From: an uncultured Lachnospiraceae bacterium | GTDB taxonomy: Bacteria > Bacillota > Clostridia > Lachnospirales > Lachnospiraceae | Direction: 5' to 3' | Length of the DNA stretch: 25,139 nt | NCBI GenBank assembly: GCA_910579495.1 | Contig: CAJTVD010000059.1 | Location: 1-25,139 of the forward strand | Part shown: one piece after another, positions 1 through 8,074 of the stretch | Layout: each line of letters opens with the position of its first letter | Position numbering within the stretch: position 1 is the stretch's first letter | Made by a program: the position numbers and the translations under genes | The notes under the pieces: generated by a model | Told to the model about the DNA's origin: nothing | What the model saw: the letters and a program-made list of their open reading frames with translations, nothing else | Databases searched by the model: none

Positions 1-40
1 GTCAGCCACACAGCAAGCATGAAACATAACCTTAATTAAG

Positions 41-967
41 TTGGATTATACTAGTGAGGTTGCTATGACACTTATTATGCCGGAAAAGTATTACCAAAAA
101 ACGAGCGGGCTCCGTTCTCTGTCAAGAAGCCTGATTTCTATATTGAATCCCTTGATTGCTACAGCATTGTACTCATTTATAGGGCTAAATGGTGTAATAG
201 CGGTTGATATCAGCAGCTTTCTAATTGCGTTTACAGCATTATTGTTTTTTGTTAAAATTCCAGAAAATAAAAATAATAAAAAAGAAAGTGTGCTTGTTCT
301 TGCTAAAGAAGGGCTTATGTTTTTGAGAGAAAATCCGCTTATTATGGCACTGATTTTATTTATGTCCGGTGTTAATCTGGTAGCATCTGCCTTTGATGCT
401 GTATTGCCTGGTCATGTGCTTCCTAATCCGAAAGGCGGCTCATCTGTGTTGGGAATTGTAACATCTTGTTCCGGCATTGCTATGATTGTTGGCAGTTTGG
501 TAGTTTCTGTTTTGCCAAAGCCAAAAAACAGGGTAAAGATTATTTATTTAACGATGCTGTTTTCATTAGGAACCGAAAACTTTTTGTTAGCGTTTTCCAG
601 AGAACCATTATTATGGTGTATTGGGCAGATGATCGGATGGATTCTTGTACCGATTATGAGTGCAAATTTGGATGTGGTTCTCAGAACCACCATTCCTGTG
701 GAATTACAGGGACGTATCTATGCCTGCCGCAATACGCTTCAATTTTTTACTATTCCTATCGGATTGTTTATAGGTGGTTTTATGGTAGATAACGTATGTG
801 AACCGTTTATGAGAGTATATGGTAATTTATCAGTCCTAAAAACGTTCTTTGGCCCAGGGAAAGGTTCCGGCGCGGCACTTATGATGCTGATACTTGGAGT
901 AAGCGGAAGTTTGATCTGTCTCATCACGGGAAAAAAATTAAAGAAATACCAATATAATGAAGAATAG
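41..967 (+). pseudogene. MFS drug-exporter-like transporter, N-terminally truncated
   Basis: The product resembles the C-terminal two thirds of a 12-helix Major Facilitator Superfamily exporter of the macrolide-efflux type. Hydrophobic helices recur through the whole length, and the conserved stretch TSEVAMTLIMPEKYYQKTSG corresponds to a region well inside such proteins. About 308 residues are present against roughly 400-420 for the family. In frame upstream there is a TGA at 20-22, and no good ribosome-binding site precedes the TTG at 41. I infer that the first helices were lost by a rearrangement at or just outside the left edge. The ATG at 65 is an alternative start but would give an even shorter protein. 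It was once an inner-membrane proton-coupled efflux pump and is probably non-functional now. Family call firm, substrate unknown. Confidence 0.75.
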
Positions 968-977
968 TTTTATTTAC

Positions 978-1003
978 AAAAGGGCGGGTCACCTCGCCCT
1001 TTT
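978..1003 (+). terminator. Rho-independent terminator after the MFS gene
   Basis: A perfect 9-bp stem, AAAAGGGCG (978-986) with CGCCCTTTT (995-1003), encloses an 8-nt loop and starts 11 bases past the stop codon of the transporter. T-rich sequence follows. It fits an intrinsic terminator for the plus-strand gene, and its A/T-flanked stem could also act on the converging minus-strand hydrolase gene. Confidence 0.8.
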
Positions 1004-1123
1004 GTCTTTGCTATGATATATCCGTTCAGTATGCTGTCTATCGGTTTCTTTTTGATAATCTTGCAACTGTTTAGGCTGGCATAGCGCAAAGCCTTGAAAA
1101 CAGGGGAAACTTATGGAAAAAGC

Positions 1124-2197
1124 TTACAAACTGGAATTTATCTCTCTTTCTATTTTTGCAATTTGATGAATAATCCCAGAAAAACCTTCTGAATCCGATT
1201 CTAATAAGCCATGCGTCATATTTTCCATCAAAAACATTTGTTTATATGGTGCATTTACCTTTTCGAAATATTCTTGTGCTAATTTGTAGTTTGTTTGATA
1301 GTCCTTATCCCCATTTATATTATAAAATGGCACTTGATAATCAAATCTGTCTTTCAAGGAGAACGAAGCAAATTCCTCGGAAGCTAAAAAATCCAAATAT
1401 ACGCCCATATTTCTCTTGAAATAATCTATCCAATCAATGATAGAATAGTTCGGATTAAATATGATCGTTGTAATTAAATTATAATCAGAACCATTTACCA
1501 TCATGTCATAGCCATATTTTTGCATAATTGTATTTCTTGCACTAATGTGTTCCATAGTAACATTGCCAGGTGTTAATTGATCTATTAATTTCAAAGTTTC
1601 CCCGTCACCCTCAGCCCATGATATTGCTTCTTGCCTAAAAGTCTCCTCATTTTCCAAGTAATCAACAAGCTGTCCTGTCCCAATAAAGCACTCATAATAT
1701 TCCGGGAATTCAAGTACCAGATTTGCTCCGTAAATAGATCCCCACGAATGCCCAAGAACCGTGATCTTATCTTTCGAAAGGTAATCCAGTATAAACTCTG
1801 TTACTTCCTTTCCATCTGCCATAAATAATTCTCGTGTCAACACGGTACCATCCTGTTGTGCATCATAGCTTTTTCCACAATTACGCTGATCCCATGTTAC
1901 CACAGTATATACATCTGCCCATTTTCTCGTAAATGCATAATCAATATCACTTGTTGCCGAGCCCGGGCCACCATGCAAATATAGCAAGACGGGATCATCT
2001 ATGTCCTCCCCATAAATATTGATCCACTGCTTCGTGCCATTAACATCAATATACATCGACTGGTTAATACCACCATCTGGAGTTTTGGTGTAAATTGCTT
2101 TCCCTATTGCCCTAACTAAAAAAAATGTCACGATCAATGCTAAAATAACAAGTGCTGTCCATTTTATGATCTTAAATAACATATATTTTCTCTTCAT
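1124..2197 (-). CDS. Membrane-anchored alpha/beta hydrolase, proline iminopeptidase-like
   Basis: Alpha/beta-hydrolase fold enzyme of 357 residues resembling the proline iminopeptidase (S33) group. One N-terminal membrane helix (about residues 10-30) places the catalytic domain outside the cell or anchored at the membrane. Visible motifs are HGGPG (oxyanion hole, about 75-79), WDQRNCGKS (102-110), the nucleophile elbow GHSWG with Ser151, the acid in GDKD (297 or 299) and His329 in MTHG, so the catalytic triad looks complete. I chose the ATG at 2197 because GGGGGA lies 7 bases ahead of it; the GTG at 2212 has no well-placed ribosome-binding site. It follows the MBL-fold hydrolase gene on the same strand after a 60-base gap. 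Substrate (peptide or ester) cannot be told from sequence. Confidence 0.85.
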   Translation of the reverse strand: MKRKYMLFKIIKWTALVILALIVTFFLVRAIGKAIYTKTPDGGINQSMYIDVNGTKQWINIYGEDIDDPVLLYLHGGPGSATSDIDYAFTRKWADVYTVVTWDQRNCGKSYDAQQDGTVLTRELFMADGKEVTEFILDYLSKDKITVLGHSWGSIYGANLVLEFPEYYECFIGTGQLVDYLENEETFRQEAISWAEGDGETLKLIDQLTPGNVTMEHISARNTIMQKYGYDMMVNGSDYNLITTIIFNPNYSIIDWIDYFKRNMGVYLDFLASEEFASFSLKDRFDYQVPFYNINGDKDYQTNYKLAQEYFEKVNAPYKQMFLMENMTHGLLESDSEGFSGIIHQIAKIEREINSSL

Positions 2198-2257
2198 TTT
2201 AATTTCCCCCACAACTCTCCAGCTCTGCTTCAGGCACCCTCACTCCTAAACCGGAAG

Positions 2258-2977
2258 TTAGCGAAGCGGTAACAATTCCATACTTTTTGCCCGATCTAGA
2301 TTTGCTTTAAGGCCGCCATATGGAAACGGCTTTCCATGCCCCGGATATATTCGCTTCGGCCTAAGGGCGATGACCGTTTCCCAAGATCGCCAAAAAGCTG
2401 TTTTGTCCTCTGCCCAAATGGTTATTTTGTGTAAACTTGGCAAGCCATTCATAGCAGCATCACCGCAGAACAGAGAGCCGTCATTTAGCAAAAGGGATAT
2501 GGAATCGGCGGTATGGCCTGGCGTATCAATGATTTTCCCCTGCAGCGAAAGTTCCACCTGCTTGCGGTTTTGCCCGGTTACCTGAATACATCTGCATTGA
2601 TATTCCTGCTTTATTGCGGGAAACAAATGCCTGCCCCTGCCTACAAGCTTCATCAAGACGCAAAAGAATAGGGCAAGCCTGCCCGTACAGCCGCCGCAGA
2701 ATGAGTTCTGTCCTCTATATAATCTTTCTAACGCCTTGTCACTCATAACAATTTCGGCGTCAGGGCATTGCGAAAGTATCTCATTCAGATAACCTGCATG
2801 GTCATCGTGGGCGTGTGTCAAAAAAACATATCGTATCTGCCTGGGATCTATCTGCATCTTTGCCAACCGTTTTTTGAAATGTGCAAACCCGTTTTCATAC
2901 CCTGTATCAATCAGTACATACCCATTGCCAAGTGGATATATCCAATTATTTACGATCCTGCTTCCTGCATTGAGCAT
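2258..2977 (-). CDS. MBL-fold metallo-hydrolase
   Basis: A 239-residue metallo-beta-lactamase-fold hydrolase of the glyoxalase II-like group, presumably cytosolic since no signal peptide is seen. The metal-binding set appears complete: HAHDDH at residues 55-60, His155 in DTPGHT, Asp173 in FCGDAA and His214 in YPGHGKP. These would hold two metal ions and activate water for hydrolysis of a thioester, lactone or phosphoester; the true substrate is not apparent. The ATG at 2977 has GAGGAA about eight bases upstream. A small Cys-rich segment (about residues 93-106) between the metal motifs is unusual. It lies between the SdpI-like gene and the peptidase-like hydrolase gene, all on the minus strand, probably co-transcribed. 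Confidence 0.88.
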   Translation of the reverse strand: MLNAGSRIVNNWIYPLGNGYVLIDTGYENGFAHFKKRLAKMQIDPRQIRYVFLTHAHDDHAGYLNEILSQCPDAEIVMSDKALERLYRGQNSFCGGCTGRLALFFCVLMKLVGRGRHLFPAIKQEYQCRCIQVTGQNRKQVELSLQGKIIDTPGHTADSISLLLNDGSLFCGDAAMNGLPSLHKITIWAEDKTAFWRSWETVIALRPKRIYPGHGKPFPYGGLKANLDRAKSMELLPLR

Positions 2978-3029
2978 AGATATTTCCTCTTTTTCTTCCT
3001 CTTCATCATCGTCAGCTTATATTGATCTC

Positions 3030-3377
3030 TTACATAAACTTCTTTTCTATTTCCGAATCCGTTTTATAAAATCCCAGAAACAGGAATCCCCATCCAACAA
3101 TGCCCCCAACACTTAGGGCTGCCTGGATAGGGACATGAAATAAAAACATCACTGCACTCAATGCAATCTCAATTAGTCCCAAAATTTTTCCAAAGAATAT
3201 GAAAATATCGGGCGCAATACTTTGTGCATAATTCCAATGATCCTGCGTTTTTCGTGAAGTTGGTGTGTTATATCCATTATTCGGATCCATATCTGACGCA
3301 GGATGTTTCTTAAAGATATGTCCCACAAAAATCATTACAAATGGCATAATTAAGTTTATCACCAGTAAAGAATACAT
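3030..3377 (-). CDS. SdpI-family-like membrane protein
   Basis: A 115-residue integral membrane protein with three or four predicted helices (about residues 3-20, 50-75, 80-105). The segment GYNTPTSRKTQDHWNYAQ in the middle matches the hallmark of the SdpI family, in which an N-G-Y-x-T-P motif is followed by a W-x-x-A element. Bacillus SdpI gives immunity to the SdpC killing peptide and sequesters the repressor SdpR, but most family members have no known role. No SdpC or SdpR homologue is visible nearby, so an immunity role here is only a possibility. The ATG at 3377 has GGAGTG shortly upstream. Charged residues cluster at the C-terminus. Family call fairly firm. Confidence 0.72.
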   Translation of the reverse strand: MYSLLVINLIMPFVMIFVGHIFKKHPASDMDPNNGYNTPTSRKTQDHWNYAQSIAPDIFIFFGKILGLIEIALSAVMFLFHVPIQAALSVGGIVGWGFLFLGFYKTDSEIEKKFM

Positions 3378-3424
3378 ACATTTTCACTCCTATCGTCACC
3401 CAACCTTATGAAAGCACTGGCCAC

Positions 3425-3457
3425 AAAAACCATACAGATTCATACTGTATAGTTTTT
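3425..3457. terminator. 13-bp hairpin between two membrane-protein genes
   Basis: AAAAACCATACAG (3425-3437) pairs with CTGTATAGTTTTT (3445-3457) around a 7-base loop, with a single wobble pair. It lies between the stop of the gene at 3479 and the start of the gene at 3377. On either strand the outer part of the stem is A/T, so it could act as a weak bidirectional terminator or as an attenuator between the two genes. Confidence 0.6.
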
Positions 3458-3478
3458 ATTCCGCATACCCATAGTACA

Positions 3479-3883
3479 TCACCTTTCTTTCGGCTCTCCC
3501 TTTCTCTTAAAAACATAGATGGCCGTATTGATGATACATAACACCACAAAAAGACCCGTAAAGTTAATCCAAATATCCCTGTATGCTGTTTTTGCCAACG
3601 GTTCCCGCAGTCCGCTGAACCAAACATACGCAAACGCCAATAGCTGGGAGGGAATATATGCAATCAAATATCTGAGAGCTAAAGGCTTAACAGGCAGATT
3701 CGTAAACAGTCCAAATGCCACTATCCCAATCAGGAGGACCATAGCCCTGTCTAATTCGTGCCAATTACCACTTGGGTCTTCATAAATACCATTACAAAGG
3801 TACAAGACGCTATTCAACAATGTTAATACTGTATATAAAACCGAGTAAACCGAAATGATACGGATCCATTTTTTCTTATTCAT
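3479..3883 (-). CDS. Small four-helix membrane protein (possibly DUF6608)
   Basis: A 134-residue membrane protein with about four hydrophobic helices. It shows the stretches NGIYEDPSGNWHE in an early loop and REPLAKTAYRDIWINFTG before the last helix. These recall a family of unknown function found in Firmicutes (I believe DUF6608), but that assignment is from memory. The start is the ATG at 3883, which has TTGGAGGAG immediately upstream with ideal spacing; the longer reading from 3934 has no ribosome-binding site. The C-terminus is basic (KRKGEPKER), as expected for a cytoplasmic tail. It leads a minus-strand run of small membrane and hydrolase genes, and the dyad-rich 3884-4338 gap lies upstream of it. 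Function unknown. Confidence 0.7.
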   Translation of the reverse strand: MNKKKWIRIISVYSVLYTVLTLLNSVLYLCNGIYEDPSGNWHELDRAMVLLIGIVAFGLFTNLPVKPLALRYLIAYIPSQLLAFAYVWFSGLREPLAKTAYRDIWINFTGLFVVLCIINTAIYVFKRKGEPKER

Positions 3884-4070
3884 TTTCTCCTCCAACCAAA
3901 ACAATCCGGACAGCCGAAACCATTCCGCCATCACAGGTATTGTCTTTTATAATTCAAAACAACCCAATACTGCGCATTTGCCACCATCTCCTGGTATTGA
4001 TACTACACTAAAAATCTGAATTCTGATAAGTCCGCAAGTTCTTGAAAATGCTAAATTTATAGCATGTGAG

Positions 4071-4169
4071 TTTGCCCTTATGCTTTCCCTTGTGTTATAT
4101 CCTTTTCCCAAACAATCCAACAGATTGTTTTTGTTACTGAACTCTCATAAGGGCAAAAATAAGGGAAAG
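4071..4169. repeat. Complex dyad with tandem 12-bp arms
   Basis: Within the gene-free stretch 3884-4338, TTTGCCCTTATG (4071-4082) is directly followed by the look-alike CTTTCCCTTGTG (4083-4094). Some 50 bases later CATAAGGGCAAA (4146-4157) is followed by AATAAGGGAAAG (4158-4169). The first and third are perfect inverted copies, and the second and fourth near-perfect. In the centre, AAACAATC/GATTGTTT (4110-4117 and 4123-4130) forms a small hairpin followed by Ts. A further palindrome, ATGCTA/TAGCAT, sits at 4048-4065. The arrangement suits a multi-site operator, a recombinase site or the end of a mobile element. Nothing else is apparent in the gap. Confidence 0.6.
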
Positions 4170-4286
4170 AAAAAACTGTAACAAATTATAACATGAAATG
4201 AACAGGACAGGAAGAACTGATTGGAATGCTTTCACAAATTTCTCAAAAACACAAGAAGAGTGGTAAAATATTTTCTTTAAACATTA

Positions 4287-4331
4287 CCAAAGCTGTTCCA
4301 AAGCTGAAATAGAGCTTTAGAACAGCTTTGG
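4287..4331. terminator. Two-tier hairpin after the truncated regulator gene
   Basis: CCAAAGCTGTTC (4287-4298) pairs perfectly with GAACAGCTTTGG (4320-4331), and inside it AAAGCT pairs with AGCTTT around a 7-base loop. It starts eight bases beyond the stop codon of the minus-strand regulator gene. The following minus-strand sequence is T-rich but not a clean T-run, while on the plus strand a run of seven Ts begins about ten bases on. It may be a terminator, or an operator for the winged-helix protein encoded next to it. Confidence 0.55.
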
Positions 4332-4338
4332 AGAAATT

Positions 4339-4965
4339 CTATTTTTTTACTTCCCAATATCCAAATCGTTTCCCTCCTTTACGTTCTATTTTCCCCTCAT
4401 CCACCAATTCTTTCACAATTTTTTGTATATGTGTCCTCGTTTCGTTAAAAGCTTCCTGCAATTCCTTTTGAGTTGCTGTCGGTTGATTTTGTAGATATTC
4501 AACTATTTTCATTTTCAAAGCTGTATTCTCAGCTTTGGAATCCAGCTTTAAAACGTGCTTATCAGATATTGAAACAGCAGTTAACTTTATCATAATATCT
4601 TCTGAATGTACCACATACTCTGGCTGTAAGGTTCCGTATTCGTTATATACTTCAAAGATTTTTTGAATCCCTCGTCCCCAGCTTTCAATGTAGCCTGCTC
4701 TAAAAAACGCTCTTGCAATTTTGGGATTATATGGTCGGGATTGATGCCTTTGTAACAGGGATTCCATTGTCCAATCGGAGGGAAATACGCATTCATTACT
4801 AATATACATTGCATCATCTTCAATACGAATCTGTATAGGTATTCCGGCACTCCAACGAGAATGTACAAGTGCATTATAAAGTGCCTCCCGCACTGCGTCT
4901 TTTGGAAAAGGATATGTTTCTACTCTTGTTAAATTGTCAAGTAAACTGTTAATCCATTTGCTGTA
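4339..4965 (-). pseudogene. AlbA/COG2865-type ATP-binding transcriptional regulator, N-terminus lost
   Basis: The reading frame encodes the C-terminal half of a COG2865-type regulator. There is a GHKL-like ATP-binding segment (EALYNALVH with the N-box, then ISN and WGRGI), followed by a winged-helix DNA-binding tail ending KGGKRFGYWEVKK. The family normally also has an N-terminal AlbA (Schlafen-like) domain of about 150-200 residues, which is absent. The frame is homologous further upstream than its first possible start (GTG at 4893). Residues encoding VETYPFPKDAV and SKWINSLLDNL are readable back to about 4965, where the frame runs into the 3' end of the histidine kinase gene. I infer a deletion or insertion junction around 4950-4970. 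No ribosome-binding site supports the GTG, so expression is doubtful. Confidence 0.75.
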
Positions 4966-6313
4966 GGATGCTTTCTGGACGCTGTGGAAGGATCAGCAGC
5001 ACATGGAGGACAAAGATATTCCCCCTTGTTTCTATACTCATAGCTCCGCCATATTTTTCGGCCACCGTTTTTACATTGGACAGCCCCGTCCCTTTTTTGA
5101 ACGCGCCTTTACCACGGAAGCTGTTCTCAACCTCCATCATAAGGAAATCCCCCTGTATGCGCCCGGATACCTGGATATACTTTTCCTTGCCAGCATCCAG
5201 GCTTTTACATGCATGGATTGCGTTGTCCAAAGCATTGGACAGGACAATGCAGATATCAATATCCCGCAGGCCGCAGGGGTACGGAAGAAGAAGGGAACAA
5301 TCCACGCCTATCCCCATGCTCTTTGCAATCCCCAGTTTGTTTCCCACCAGGACATCCACTACCGGGTTATTGGTGCTGCAGGGGAAGGACATTGTTTCCG
5401 CCATATCGTCCATATCTTCCATATAGCTTACCGCCTCCTCCAGTTTCCCGCTCTGGATGAGTTTTTTTACCACTGCAATATGGTTTCTGATATCATGGCG
5501 GAATGATTTTGTCCTGTCATAACGGGCTCTCGCCTCTTCCACATACCGGTTCAGGGAATGCTCTTCCTGTTCCAGCAGCGATAATTCCGTGCTGAGGCGG
5601 AAATTCTGCTGCAATTTCTTATAAGAAAACAGTATGCAGAACAGGCTTAAAAGTCCCAAAAAATGCATGGTGAACAGCTGCCAGTGGCTGAGCAGGTACC
5701 TGTAAGGCCCTCCCTCATCTAAGACCTCAAACTGGAATTCAAATGAGATTTTATTGATATACTCACTCATAACAAATATCATCAGGACTGGAATGAAAAC
5801 CAGAAACATCTGCTGCTTTTCCGCTGCCGTATAAAAGGGATACGCCACATCCCTTGGATAAAAGACATCCCTGGAATAGTAACGGTACAGCATATAATAA
5901 CAAAACCCGGTAAGCGCCAGTGACACCGCCTCGCTGGCCAGCATGGCCGCAATACCATCCGTATCATAAAAAACAGCCGGCAGAAACGCGCATAAAAGGC
6001 TTATCAGGGAGTTCACAATTCCATAGCATAACAGCACGATTTCGGTCGTCAGGGCTGCATACAAAAGGGAAGACTTGATATCCGCATGGCAGGCCAGCAC
6101 CCCGCATGCTGTAAGAAGAAACACAATCACCATAAAGCCGATTATTGTTCGCACCGGGATAAAATTATTGACAATTACCGCACATAACGCAAACAGGAAA
6201 TAAAAAGGAGGCCATAGTTTCTTTTTCAGGCTTTTTACCAGAAAATAAAACTGGAAGGCTCCTTCGATGACACCCATAATATAGATATTGAAAAAATCTA
6301 AATACTCAGCCAT
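4949..6313 (-). CDS. AgrC-like sensor histidine kinase (GHKL/VirS type)
   Basis: A 454-residue quorum-sensing-type sensor kinase. Six or seven hydrophobic helices occupy about residues 8-230, then a linker with coiled-coil character, then the HPK10-type phosphoacceptor FRHDIRNH (His273). The GHKL ATPase domain follows, with N-box SNALDNAIHAC (about 359-369) and G-box GTGLSNV (408-414). It is predicted to autophosphorylate on His273 after sensing an extracellular peptide or membrane signal, then pass phosphate to the LytTR regulator encoded 26 bases upstream. No AgrB/AgrD-like peptide genes are visible. ATG at 6313 with GAGGC upstream. Its last codons coincide with the broken edge of the neighbouring regulator relic, so the extreme C-terminus may not be native, but the ATPase motifs are complete. 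Confidence 0.88.
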   Translation of the reverse strand: MAEYLDFFNIYIMGVIEGAFQFYFLVKSLKKKLWPPFYFLFALCAVIVNNFIPVRTIIGFMVIVFLLTACGVLACHADIKSSLLYAALTTEIVLLCYGIVNSLISLLCAFLPAVFYDTDGIAAMLASEAVSLALTGFCYYMLYRYYSRDVFYPRDVAYPFYTAAEKQQMFLVFIPVLMIFVMSEYINKISFEFQFEVLDEGGPYRYLLSHWQLFTMHFLGLLSLFCILFSYKKLQQNFRLSTELSLLEQEEHSLNRYVEEARARYDRTKSFRHDIRNHIAVVKKLIQSGKLEEAVSYMEDMDDMAETMSFPCSTNNPVVDVLVGNKLGIAKSMGIGVDCSLLLPYPCGLRDIDICIVLSNALDNAIHACKSLDAGKEKYIQVSGRIQGDFLMMEVENSFRGKGAFKKGTGLSNVKTVAEKYGGAMSIETRGNIFVLHVLLILPQRPESILQQMD

Positions 6314-6339
6314 TTTCTCTGCCTCATATGTATCACCTC

Positions 6340-7044
6340 TTATATATTTTTCATATACTGCAGGACAACCCCTGAGAACTCCTTGCTCCGCAGCCGTGAT
6401 ACAGGAACCTCCCCGCCGTTATCCATATAGGCAGTCCCGTTTTTATATCCTTTTAAATGCTTCAGATTGATAAGGTAGCTCCTGTGGCACCGAAAAAAAT
6501 GATTGTTCAGCTTCGTTTCCAGATTTTCAATCCGTTCATAATAATCAATAACCTCGCCAGAAGCCAGGTTCAGATATATTTTCCGGTCTATGACCTCACA
6601 AAAGACAATCTCATCCTCCCGGATGATGCGGCCCTCATATCCCTTTTGGACCAGAAGGCTGTCTTCGCTGGCGTTTTGCATAGAAGCGCAAAGGCGCTCC
6701 ATGGTTTTTTCAAACTGTTTTTCATCCACCGGCTTGATCAGATAATCGTAGGCCTGTACCTCAAAAGACCGGAACACCATCTCTTTCAGTACTGTGATAA
6801 AAATCAGAAAGCCCTGGAACTTATCTGCCCTCAGTTTCCTTGCCGTTTCCATGCCATCCATGCCCTTCATCTGGATATCCAGAAACAGGATGTCGATCTG
6901 CCCATCGTAGCCCAGCAGCTCTTCACCACTTAAAAATGTCCGAAGATGGATCTCCCTGTTCTTTTTACGGAAAAAATCGGAGACAAAAGCCCTTATATGG
7001 TCGGACATATGTTTTTCATCATCACAGATTGCAATACGGATCAA
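6340..7044 (-). CDS. LytTR-family response regulator (AgrA-like)
   Basis: A 234-residue response regulator. The receiver domain (about residues 1-120) has the acidic pocket CDDE, phosphoacceptor Asp56 in FLDIQM, Thr84 and Lys104 in IKPVD. The LytTR DNA-binding domain (about 135-232) has typical FCEVIDRKIYL, FFRCHRSYLIN and VPVSRLRSKEF segments. I place the start at the TTG at 7044, because GGGGAGGTGG sits just upstream with correct spacing and the receiver fold begins exactly there. Longer readings from 7152 would only add a non-homologous leader. It partners the AgrC-like kinase encoded just downstream on the same strand. Regulators of this class bind paired short direct repeats; a tandem repeat about 125 bases upstream is listed separately. 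Confidence 0.9.
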   Translation of the reverse strand: MIRIAICDDEKHMSDHIRAFVSDFFRKKNREIHLRTFLSGEELLGYDGQIDILFLDIQMKGMDGMETARKLRADKFQGFLIFITVLKEMVFRSFEVQAYDYLIKPVDEKQFEKTMERLCASMQNASEDSLLVQKGYEGRIIREDEIVFCEVIDRKIYLNLASGEVIDYYERIENLETKLNNHFFRCHRSYLINLKHLKGYKNGTAYMDNGGEVPVSRLRSKEFSGVVLQYMKNI

Positions 7045-7166
7045 TGCGCCACCTCCCCGCCACCGTATAGGCAGACATATTATTATAGCCTGCCCAAAAC
7101 ATGAAAACAATTTTATTGCTATGAAATGCTTTTTGGCTGCCACGAAATGCATAACTGATTCCCACC

Positions 7167-7202
7167 TTCGTCCGATACGTTCGTCCGATACCGGTTCGAT
7201 AC
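7167..7202. repeat. Tandem 13-bp repeat upstream of the LytTR regulator
   Basis: TTCGTCCGATAC occurs at 7167-7178 and again at 7180-7191, and a partial third copy, TTCGATAC, follows at 7195-7202. The array lies between the TetR gene and the LytTR regulator, upstream of the latter. It could be a binding array for the LytTR regulator or for another factor, but it does not closely match the published LytTR consensus. A 7-bp inverted repeat (TAACCGC/GCGGTTA, 7232-7256) follows. Confidence 0.55.
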
Positions 7203-7304
7203 TACGCGGGCCGGCTTATTGTAAATGAAAATAACCGCCATGATAAATTGCGGTTACCATGAACCGAGAAGGATGTTCTGCCTGGTGTAATCGTGGGCCT
7301 CCTA

Positions 7305-7883
7305 CTATTCATATAAACTATCAATCAAATGTCCAACCATAAAATCAAAGGTTTCCATGTGATCGTATGGAAGAATATCCTTATTTTTGATATTTATAAT
7401 TAAAGAGTAAATAACTGACATCGCCAAATCCGTATCAACCTTAAATTTCAAATTCGATTGGCCTAAAAAAAGCTGTTGGCCCATATGATTGGATTCCTCT
7501 ATTTTTTTTGCCTGTTCCTCTGATAATTTATTCATCAAAATTGTAAAATCCGTACTGTCCGAATCATACAAAAAAGTGTTTTTATCATATTCCCGATAAA
7601 TGAGCTTTAAGGCTTCAGCAACACCATACTTATCTTTATGTTTTTCGATTACCTCTGATGCCGCATTGCAGATTTGTTCTTGCACGGAACACAACACTTC
7701 ACAAAAGAGAGCTTCTTTCGATTCATAAAAAAGATAAAACGCCCCTTTTGAGATTCCTACCTGTTTACAAAGGTCATCGACACTTGTTTTCTTATAACCA
7801 TACTGTGTCCAGCTCTGCTTACAGGCCTCCCGCAAACTTCTTTTGATATTTTCTTTTTCTCGTTCTGTAAAACTTCTTGCCAT
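7305..7883 (-). CDS. TetR/AcrR-family transcriptional regulator
   Basis: A 192-residue one-component repressor. The N-terminal helix-turn-helix spans about residues 14-58, with the family-typical TSVDDLCKQVGISKGAFYLF followed by YESKEALF. The C-terminal ligand-binding part (about 65-190) is all-helical and divergent, so the ligand cannot be guessed. The length is typical. The ATG at 7883 is preceded by AAGGAG with good spacing. TetR proteins usually control an adjacent exporter or their own gene. The nearest minus-strand genes are the LytTR regulator downstream and the polyprenyl synthase relic upstream, and no clear target is adjacent. The preceding stretch 7884-8074 contains no recognisable gene and should hold its promoter. 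Confidence 0.9.
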   Translation of the reverse strand: MARSFTEREKENIKRSLREACKQSWTQYGYKKTSVDDLCKQVGISKGAFYLFYESKEALFCEVLCSVQEQICNAASEVIEKHKDKYGVAEALKLIYREYDKNTFLYDSDSTDFTILMNKLSEEQAKKIEESNHMGQQLFLGQSNLKFKVDTDLAMSVIYSLIINIKNKDILPYDHMETFDFMVGHLIDSLYE

Positions 7884-8074
7884 ATCGTTTTCTCCTTACA
7901 ATGACCTAAAACACTGTATCAGTCACATACACAATACGCTCTATGCCTGTAAACGTCAAGAAAAATATTTCCAAAGCTTTTCCCCATTCCTGATAATCCC
8001 CCCGACTGTTGAAGATATCCGGTGATGACACATTCCTGGGAAAGCCCCATCGCAAGAGAAGAGTCCCTGCAAGG

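Noticed and set aside
1004..1123. Possible short coding remnant next to the MFS terminator
   Set aside because: Several short frames read plausibly, but none could be linked to a family, so nothing is claimed for this stretch.
2768..3116. Plus-strand open frames opposite the MBL and SdpI-like genes
   Set aside because: They are shadows of well-supported minus-strand genes with conserved motifs and have no ribosome-binding sites.
3384..3478. Tiny peptide ORFs after the ribosome-binding-like sequence AAAGGTGATG
   Set aside because: Seven to ten codons only, overlapping the hairpin at 3425-3457, without support.
4968..5506. Long plus-strand frames opposite the AgrC-like kinase
   Set aside because: The minus-strand frame has the full GHKL motif set, and the plus-strand frames show no domain.
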